Shown: positions 58,636-64,000 of the stretch, one piece after another | Layout of the letters: every line of letters starts with the position of its first letter | Numbering within the stretch: position 1 is the stretch's first letter | Origin: Conexibacter stalactiti | Lineage (GTDB): Bacteria > Actinomycetota > Thermoleophilia > Solirubrobacterales > Solirubrobacteraceae | DNA: 64,000 nt | NCBI RefSeq assembly: GCF_035967765.1 | Contig: NZ_JAYWIT010000001.1 | Direction: 5' to 3' (one strand) | Program-made: the position numbers and the translations under genes | The notes under the pieces: model-generated | The model's input: only the letters and a program-made list of their open reading frames with translations | Databases searched by the model: none | What the model was told of the DNA's origin: nothing

Positions 58636-58669
58636 CGCGGCCGCCGCTCCCCCCGGAGCGGCGGCCGCG
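58636..58669. terminator. strong bidirectional hairpin
   Basis: CGCGGCCGCCGCTCC and GGAGCGGCGGCCGCG form a perfect fifteen-base-pair stem with loop CCCC, between the collagen-like gene and the convergent PETase-like gene. It lacks a T-run. Confidence 0.65.
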
Positions 58670-58687
58670 GGTCACCTCGCCCGCCCC

Positions 58688-59554
58688 CTACGGCAGCGAG
58701 CGCACCGCCTGGTTCTGCCAGAGCGTGTTGGTGAGCAGCTCCGGCGCGCTGCCGGCGAACGCCGTGCGCGCCGTCGCGTCGCCGTCGAGCGTGTACTTCA
58801 GCCACGCCGTCAGGTAGCCGAGCGTGCCGCCACCCGTTCTCTGGATCGTGTTGTGGTCGCCGCCCTTCAGCACGGCCGCGGCGGCCGGGCCGCCGGCCGC
58901 TCTGTAGTAGCCGGTGACGACCGAGGGGCCGGCGATCAGCACGTCCCACTGCCCGCCCATGAAGAAGGCGGGACCTCTCAGCTGCGAGACGTCGAACTCG
59001 TCGCCTCTGCTGACCCACAGCGCGGCGGGCAGCGCCCAGACGGCGGTCGAGGTGATCAGCCCGCTCGATCTCGTCGTCGCGTTGATCGCCCCGCCGGCGC
59101 CCTGCGAGTGCCCGACCGCCGCGACGTGCGCGGTGTCGAGCTTGCCGTTGAAGACGCTCGCGGGATCGGAGGCCGCGGCGACCAGGTACTGCGCGCCGGC
59201 GAGCACCTCGGTCCCCTTGCCGGTCGTCGAGCTGGTCGAGGCGACGACGGCGTACCCCCACGAGGCGAGGTGGTTGAGCAGCCCCGGGTAGTCGGCCGGC
59301 GTCGCCAGCGAGCCGTTGCCCCACGTCACGATCGGGTGTCTGACGCCGCCGGAGCCGAGCGCCGTCGGGTAGTAGAGCTGGAAGATCGCTCTGCCGCTGC
59401 CGTCGTTGACGGTCGCGGTCGAGACGGCCCACGGGCCGGTCGCCTGGTATCTCGCCTCGACCGGCGCCGCGACGGCGGCACCGCCGAAGAGCCCGCACGC
59501 GAGCGCGACCAGCGCCACGAGCGCCGTCGCCAGCATCCGCATCGCCTTCATCAC
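58688..59554 (-). CDS. secreted alpha/beta hydrolase, cutinase/PETase-like
   Basis: A 288-residue secreted hydrolase. A signal peptide (LATALVALVALACGLFGG) is followed by the fold of the dienelactone hydrolase/cutinase group. The nucleophile is Ser150 in VAAVGHSQGAGGAIN; Asp204 (GGQWDVLIAG) and His234 (KGGDHNTIQ) complete the triad. TWGNGSLATPADYPGLLNHL is the lid-like region common in polyester hydrolases. It is the last gene of a three-gene secreted operon; its start overlaps the propeller gene's stop by four bases (ATGA). Polyester or lipid esters are likely substrates, not proven. Confidence 0.85.
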   Translation of the reverse strand: MMKAMRMLATALVALVALACGLFGGAAVAAPVEARYQATGPWAVSTATVNDGSGRAIFQLYYPTALGSGGVRHPIVTWGNGSLATPADYPGLLNHLASWGYAVVASTSSTTGKGTEVLAGAQYLVAAASDPASVFNGKLDTAHVAAVGHSQGAGGAINATTRSSGLITSTAVWALPAALWVSRGDEFDVSQLRGPAFFMGGQWDVLIAGPSVVTGYYRAAGGPAAAAVLKGGDHNTIQRTGGGTLGYLTAWLKYTLDGDATARTAFAGSAPELLTNTLWQNQAVRSLP

Positions 59555-61473
59555 TGCACCTCGGTTCTGTCGGCGGTGAACGTGTCACCGGCGGTCGCGA
59601 CGACCTCCAGCGGGCCGCTGGAGCCGGCCGGGACGACGACGGTGGCGTCCCCTCTGGCGTCGGTCTCGGCGCTGACGCCGCCGACGGTCACGACCGCGCC
59701 CTGGACCGGACGGCGGTCGCCGAAGCTGCCGGCGGCGTAGCCGTCGGGGTCGCTGTCGGCCTCGACGTGGGCGGTCACGACGCGCGTGCCGCCGCTGCCG
59801 GCGGCGACGCTCGCCTCCAGCTCCAGCGGCGCCGTTCTCGGCAGCTTGTCGGGACAGGCGCCCAGTCTCGGGATGTCGCCCGACAGTCTGTAGCCGTCCA
59901 GCTCGGCCTCGACATGGCCGCTGGCGACCGGTCTGCCACCGAGGCGGCCGATCGTGTAATCGGCTCTCATGTAGCCGGTTCTCGCACCGGTGATGACGAG
60001 ATCGGCTCTGTTGGTCGCCGGCGTCTGCGCCAGCAGCGGCGAGACGATGCTCTCGGTGCCGCTGACGAACGAGAGGCCGTCGTCGGAGTATCTGTCGTAG
60101 GTGACCGACCAGTTGCCCGCGGCGATCGTGCCGAAGTGCGTCAGGAAGGCGCGGCCGGAGTGGAGGCCGTTGACGGTCACCAGCAGGGCGTTTGAGTCGA
60201 TCGTGCCCTTGTAGTCGCCGGGCGCTCTCGCCCACGACCCGACCGCCGAGGAGACGACCGGCAGCGGCGTCGTCGCTCTGCGCTTGAGCGCCGCGACCAG
60301 CAGGCGGTTGGAGCCGAGGTTGGTCGTGTACGACATCTCCGTCAGCGCGACCTTCGTGCTGGTCGGGTTCCACGCGCCGCGGCCGGGGACGTTGTTCTGC
60401 GGATGCAGGTCGCCGCCCTCGTACGGCGCCAGCGGCTGGCCGAGCAGTCTGCCGGAGCCGTCGCCGCTGGCCGGCAGCAGCCACGGCTGCAGGTCGCACT
60501 GGAAGCCCTCGTCGTGGCCGACGTAGTAGATCGCGGCGTTGACCGAGATCGGGTAGTCGACGAACGAGCGCCGCGGCAGCAGGCCGGCCGCGTCGACGCG
60601 GTGCATGCCGCGGTCGGAGTGCAGCAGCATCAGCTCGCCGTCGGGCGAGTCGCCGCCGTCCTCGTCCCAGTCGGGATGGCCGGTCAGGCGCGTCACCTGG
60701 CCGGTCGCGAGGTTCGTCTTGTAGAGGTCGGGGTTGCCCTCGAACTGGCTCGTCACGTACGTGACCGAGGCGCCGCCGTCGGTGAAGCCCTTCAGCTCGT
60801 AGAGCGCGCCGCCGTTGGTCCAGCCGACCGGGTTGCTGTCGAGGCCGTTTCTCGGCCCGGGCGGGTTGACCGTCTTGATGTTGGTGGCGACGTATCTGTC
60901 GGTTCTGCGCTCCAGTCTCGCGACGAGCATCGGGCGTGTGTCGAGGCGGCTGGCGGTCCAGCCGATGTGCTCGCCGTCGGGCGACAGATGCCAGACGCCG
61001 GAGCCGAGGATCAGCGGGTCGAGCAGGCCCGGGATGCCGGTCCCTCTCTCGCCGCTGACGTCGACCGGCAGCAGCGTCTTGGAGTCGCACTGCAGCACGC
61101 TCGGCGCGCATTCGAGCACGAAGGCGCGCTCGAAGTCACCCCACATCACGCGTCTGCCGTCGGGGAAGACGTCCTTGAACGCCTCCTGCGCAGCCGGCAC
61201 GATTCTGGGGTCGTTGGAGAGCCCGCAGCTGATGCATCTCAGCCCGGTGCCGTCCTCGTTGACCACGTGCAGCTGACCTCCGGAGGAGAAGATCAGGTGT
61301 CTGCCGTCCTGCGTCCAGATCGGCGTCGAGGCGGCGTAGCCGGCCGGCAGCGGGATCGTCTGGAGTTCGATGGGAATGAACGGCGGCGGAGCTGCCGCGG
61401 CGCTCGCCGCCCCCGCCGCGAGGGCCGCCGCGGCGACCCCCGCGATCACGGCGCTGCGCGTCCTCAGACGCAT
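59551..61473 (-). CDS. secreted beta-propeller (TolB-like) protein
   Basis: A 640-residue secreted protein. A signal peptide (VIAGVAAAALAAGAASAAAA) leads to TolB/PD40-like propeller blades: PIWTQDGRHLIFSSGGQLHV, HLSPDGEHIGWTASRLDTRP, DGGDSPDGELMLLHSDRGMH and GRGAWNPTSTKVALTEMSY, each with the Ser/Asn-Pro-Asp-Gly type turn. The C-terminal 100 residues form an Ig-like domain (VVTVGGVSAETDARGDATVV). Middle gene of the operon, overlapping the M28-like gene by ten bases and the hydrolase gene by four. I choose the ATG at 61473, with GAGGAG upstream. A binding scaffold is likely. Confidence 0.85.
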   Translation of the reverse strand: MRLRTRSAVIAGVAAAALAAGAASAAAAPPPFIPIELQTIPLPAGYAASTPIWTQDGRHLIFSSGGQLHVVNEDGTGLRCISCGLSNDPRIVPAAQEAFKDVFPDGRRVMWGDFERAFVLECAPSVLQCDSKTLLPVDVSGERGTGIPGLLDPLILGSGVWHLSPDGEHIGWTASRLDTRPMLVARLERRTDRYVATNIKTVNPPGPRNGLDSNPVGWTNGGALYELKGFTDGGASVTYVTSQFEGNPDLYKTNLATGQVTRLTGHPDWDEDGGDSPDGELMLLHSDRGMHRVDAAGLLPRRSFVDYPISVNAAIYYVGHDEGFQCDLQPWLLPASGDGSGRLLGQPLAPYEGGDLHPQNNVPGRGAWNPTSTKVALTEMSYTTNLGSNRLLVAALKRRATTPLPVVSSAVGSWARAPGDYKGTIDSNALLVTVNGLHSGRAFLTHFGTIAAGNWSVTYDRYSDDGLSFVSGTESIVSPLLAQTPATNRADLVITGARTGYMRADYTIGRLGGRPVASGHVEAELDGYRLSGDIPRLGACPDKLPRTAPLELEASVAAGSGGTRVVTAHVEADSDPDGYAAGSFGDRRPVQGAVVTVGGVSAETDARGDATVVVPAGSSGPLEVVATAGDTFTADRTEVQ

Positions 61474-63041
61474 GTTCTCGCTCCTCTCGCGCGCTGGTCG
61501 CGCATGAACGTGAAGTCGCCGGCGATGTCGGACTGCGACATCGGGCCGAGCCCGAGCACGACGTCGGTGAAGGCGAGCGTCGCCCGCCGCATCAGGTCGA
61601 TGTCGAGCGCCTCGACGCCGAACTGCGGCGTGAACAGCATCTTCGGCGCGGCGATCGGCGAGATCGTCGGCAGCAGGTGCTGGACGTACGGCGTGCCCTC
61701 GCCGCCGAACGAGCAATGGTGCGGGACTGTCGCCAGGTCGGCGGCGCTGAGCCCCTTCACCATCGCGGTGCGGCGCACGTCGCGCGCCTCGATCCGCGCT
61801 CTCACCAGGCTGCGCATCGCGTTGGAATCGGTCACCGGCAGCAGCAGCAGCTCGTTGAGCGATCTGTCCGCGACGAGCTGCTTGCCCGGCAGGCTGCCAC
61901 CGCGCCCGACGGCGTCGTAGCGGCGCGCGCCGAGGTGCTCCAGCACGATCACGGCCGCGACTCTGCCCTCGTCGTACTCTCTGTCGAGCTGCGCGGCGTA
62001 CTGGCCGGCACCGCCCTCGCGTCTGTCGGGCCCGGTCAGGTGCTGGTAGAGGTGGGCGGTCGTGAAGGCGAACTGGATCGTCTTCGGACGGCACTCGATC
62101 GGCAGCGATGCGAGGTATCTCGCCTGCGCGAGGATCGACAGCGGGCCGTTGTCCCAGACGGGGTTCATGCCGTCGGTGTGCGAGGTGACGACGATCTTGC
62201 GATCGCTGCCGCCTCTCAGCGTCGCCAGCACGGTGCGCGTTCTGGCCGGCGTCCATCTGACCTCGGAGACGAACGTGCCGGTCGCGCCGCCTCTGGCGAT
62301 CGCGGCCTTCAGCGCCGTGCCCTCGTCGACGCCGAGGAAGGCGGCGGGAACGCCGATCGGCAGCCCCTCGTACGGCGCGTACGTGCCCGCGATCTGGCTG
62401 TGCGGCAGCTGGCTGACCATCAGCACGGCGGCGGCGCCGGCCGTTCTGGCGGCGGCCGCGTCGACGCCGGCCTGCGCCAGGATCTCGGTCGAGTCGGAGC
62501 CGAGCATGTTGATCGTCAGGCCCGGGTCGTAGACCGACCAGCCGAGCAGCGGCGGGTAGAACAGCAGGTACGGCGCGTTGTTCCACGGCAGGTCGCGCAC
62601 GACGATCTTGCCGGCCGAGTTGGCGGCGGTGATGTTCGTGCCCGACGGCAGGTAGACGTACTCCGCTCTCGCCCCGCCGCTCGGCGTGGCGGCGGTGAAC
62701 GGCACCGCGCCGGCGACCGGAAGGCTCGTCGAGCCGACCGTCAGCGACGTCGTGCCGGAGTCCCAGCGGTCGATCTCGTAGGACAGCTCGGAGGTCGTGA
62801 TCCCGGGCACCGCCGAGATCTCGTCCTCGAGCCAGTCGATGTACTCGGTGTGCGCGGCCGAGCCGGTCGGGCGCGGTCCGAACTCCTCCAGCTGCTCGGC
62901 GTAGTCGAGCAGCTGCGCGTTGGTGGCGAAGCTGCCACCGTCAGTGAGCAGCGAGCACTCGTCTGCCAGCGCGGTGGCGGGCAGCGCGAGACCGGCCGCG
63001 ACTGCGAGCAGGGGCAAGCCCATGCGACGCATGCGTCCCAT
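61464..63041 (-). CDS. secreted M28-like protein lacking the usual Glu pair
   Basis: A 525-residue secreted protein with a signal peptide (MGLPLLAVAAGLALPATA). A PA-like domain lies between about 110 and 260. The zinc motif HxD is H288/D290 (IVVTSHTDGMN) and the bridging Asp297 is in VWDNGPLS, as in M28 aminopeptidases. However the segment that normally has the Glu-Glu pair reads FAFTTAHLYQHLTG (about 325-336), so the catalytic Glu seems absent; VIVLEHLGA holds a later ligand. Probably an inactive or altered-specificity member. First gene of the operon; alternative ATGs lie three and six codons downstream. Confidence 0.78.
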   Translation of the reverse strand: MGRMRRMGLPLLAVAAGLALPATALADECSLLTDGGSFATNAQLLDYAEQLEEFGPRPTGSAAHTEYIDWLEDEISAVPGITTSELSYEIDRWDSGTTSLTVGSTSLPVAGAVPFTAATPSGGARAEYVYLPSGTNITAANSAGKIVVRDLPWNNAPYLLFYPPLLGWSVYDPGLTINMLGSDSTEILAQAGVDAAAARTAGAAAVLMVSQLPHSQIAGTYAPYEGLPIGVPAAFLGVDEGTALKAAIARGGATGTFVSEVRWTPARTRTVLATLRGGSDRKIVVTSHTDGMNPVWDNGPLSILAQARYLASLPIECRPKTIQFAFTTAHLYQHLTGPDRREGGAGQYAAQLDREYDEGRVAAVIVLEHLGARRYDAVGRGGSLPGKQLVADRSLNELLLLPVTDSNAMRSLVRARIEARDVRRTAMVKGLSAADLATVPHHCSFGGEGTPYVQHLLPTISPIAAPKMLFTPQFGVEALDIDLMRRATLAFTDVVLGLGPMSQSDIAGDFTFMRDQRARGARTCV

Positions 63042-63096
63042 CGGGTCCTTCCTCTCTCCTCGGGAGGGGCGCGTGCCGCGCCCCTCCGTGATCGGG

Positions 63097-64000
63097 TTAT
63101 CGATGAGGCGAAGTCGTGTGCTGCAGCGCGCCGAGCAGCGGCGCGGTGAAGACGTAGCGGCCGGCCGGCACCTCGACGAGCACGCGCCCGTCGGCCGCGC
63201 CGGCGAGCACGACGCCGGGCGCGTCGGCCAGCGGGCGGCCGCCCTCGCGCACCTGCGCGGGATCGGCGGCGGGGACGTGCACGGTCGCGCGCGCGCCGGG
63301 CGGGATCTCGACGTCGAGCGCCAGCTCGTCGTCGACCAGCTCCCAGCCGCTGCGCACGGGCCCGCGCGGCGAGGCGTGCTCGGCGCGCGCCCAGCTCAGG
63401 CGCGGGTCGGGGAACGGACGGATCCGCACGTGCGCCCAGCCGGCGCTGCCCGGCTCCTGGTCGAGCCCGGCGACGTGGCGGTGCAGCCACTCGCCGATCG
63501 CGCCGAAGGCGTAGTGGTTGAAGGAGTTCATGTTCGGCGAGGCGAAGCCGTCGGCCTCGCTCCAGCCGTCCCAGCGCTCCCACGTCGTCGTCGCGCCAGC
63601 GCGCACCTGCGCGCCCCACGACGGCGCCGTGTCGGCGAGCGCGAGGTCGTAGGCCAGCTCGGCGTAGCCGTGCTCGGTCAGCACGGGGCAGAGCAGGCCG
63701 GTGCCGAGGAAGCCGGTCGAGAGGTGGCGGCCGCGCGCGAGCACGTCGTCGGCGAGCTGCGCCGCGACCGCGGCCCGCTGCGCCTCGCCGTCGAGCAGCT
63801 CGGCGTGCAGCGCCAGCAGGCAGGCGGTCTGCGTCGCGACCTCGCTGCGCAGGCGCCCGTCGCCGTCGAGCCAGGTGGCGCGGAAGGCGGCGGCGACGCG
63901 CGCGTGCAGCGCCTGCCAGCGCGCGACCTCGCGCTCCATCCGCCCGAGGTCGCGCGCGATCTCCGCCAGCAGCCGCGCGTCGAGCGCCCAGTAGGCGGTC
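63097..64000 (-). CDS. GH78 alpha-L-rhamnosidase-like protein, N-terminus beyond window edge
   Basis: The minus-strand frame is open to the right edge, so only the C-terminal 300 residues are seen. They show the end of an (alpha/alpha)6 barrel, TAYWALDARLLAEIARDLGR, then STGFLGTGLLCPVLTEHG, TTTWERWDGWSEADGFASPN and MNSFNHYAFGAIGEWLHRHV, blocks typical of bacterial alpha-L-rhamnosidases (GH78). A C-terminal beta-sandwich follows, ending with PAGRYVFTAPLLG. Removes L-rhamnose from plant or bacterial glycans. Its stop lies 55 bases upstream of the M28-like operon; whether they share a transcript is unclear. Confidence 0.85.
   Translation of the reverse strand, partial: TAYWALDARLLAEIARDLGRMEREVARWQALHARVAAAFRATWLDGDGRLRSEVATQTACLLALHAELLDGEAQRAAVAAQLADDVLARGRHLSTGFLGTGLLCPVLTEHGYAELAYDLALADTAPSWGAQVRAGATTTWERWDGWSEADGFASPNMNSFNHYAFGAIGEWLHRHVAGLDQEPGSAGWAHVRIRPFPDPRLSWARAEHASPRGPVRSGWELVDDELALDVEIPPGARATVHVPAADPAQVREGGRPLADAPGVVLAGAADGRVLVEVPAGRYVFTAPLLGALQHTTSPHR

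Noticed and set aside
55766..58675. 969-residue minus-strand ORF
   Set aside because: Beyond the AHSA1-like gene it is antisense to two secreted-protein genes and is low-complexity.

Overview
The window is very GC-rich, about 70-75% over most of its length, with tightly packed genes, frequent ATGA stop/start overlaps and many secreted proteins. Gene content (DHA2 transporters, AAA-LuxR regulators, Ntn-type proteasome-like protein, deazaflavin-type oxidoreductase, SAM-IV riboswitch, CASTOR-like channel, RTX-like and cell-wall-type secreted proteins) fits a soil actinobacterium. The style of the proteins suggests a Conexibacter/Solirubrobacterales-like Thermoleophilia; this is inference from general resemblance. 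I saw no rRNA, tRNA, CRISPR array, transposase or integrase, and no gene-free stretch longer than 300 bases.

Layout. 1-6757 (minus): a four-gene operon of a small tyrosinase-caddie-like protein, a tyrosinase with an inserted beta-rich region, a 1159-residue DUF6603 protein and a conserved hypothetical protein cut by the window edge. It is transcribed divergently from a DUF1326-DUF2182 pair (6915-8297) rich in cysteines. 8422-11429: CASTOR/POLLUX-like channel, TetR regulator and small lipoprotein. 11521-16023: GH15 glucoamylase-like enzyme, a frameshifted RTX-like secreted protein and a GAF-GAF-GGDEF diguanylate cyclase. 16139-18058: membrane protein, zinc-ribbon/PAS-like protein behind a perfect CRP-type site, and a lysozyme-like protein. 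18105-19387: a second tyrosinase with its C-terminal domain encoded as a separate gene. 19510-22422: cupin, azoreductase with divergent MarR, CapA-like lipoprotein. 22406-23714: a lower-GC two-gene cassette of a winged-helix-like protein and a proteasome-type Ntn hydrolase. 23838-32212: two large AAA-LuxR (LAL) regulators around a GH43 lipoprotein and an alpha/beta hydrolase. 32222-38759: AlkZ-like DNA glycosylase, WYL regulator coupled to an alpha-toroid protein, two small proteins, TetR plus DHA2 exporter. 38690-44308: SAM-IV riboswitch with a SufS-like class V aminotransferase, and HrpA. 44326-51148: secreted metalloprotease, DDN-like oxidoreductase, large secreted hydrolase, GlpD. 51150-58621: RTX-like secreted protein, TetR plus second DHA2 exporter, secreted Gly-rich protein, AHSA1-ArsR operon, Thr/Pro-rich secreted protein and a collagen-like protein. 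58688-63041: an operon of three secreted proteins (M28-like, beta-propeller, cutinase/PETase-like). 63097-64000: C-terminal part of a GH78 rhamnosidase-like enzyme, cut by the edge.

The most noteworthy items are the tyrosinase/DUF6603/DUF1326/DUF2182 neighbourhood, the low-GC proteasome-like cassette, the SAM-IV riboswitch in front of a cysteine-desulfurase-like gene, a heptapeptide repeat inside a LAL regulator, and patchy use of the AGA arginine codon. Gene functions are from family resemblance read by eye; no searches were run.
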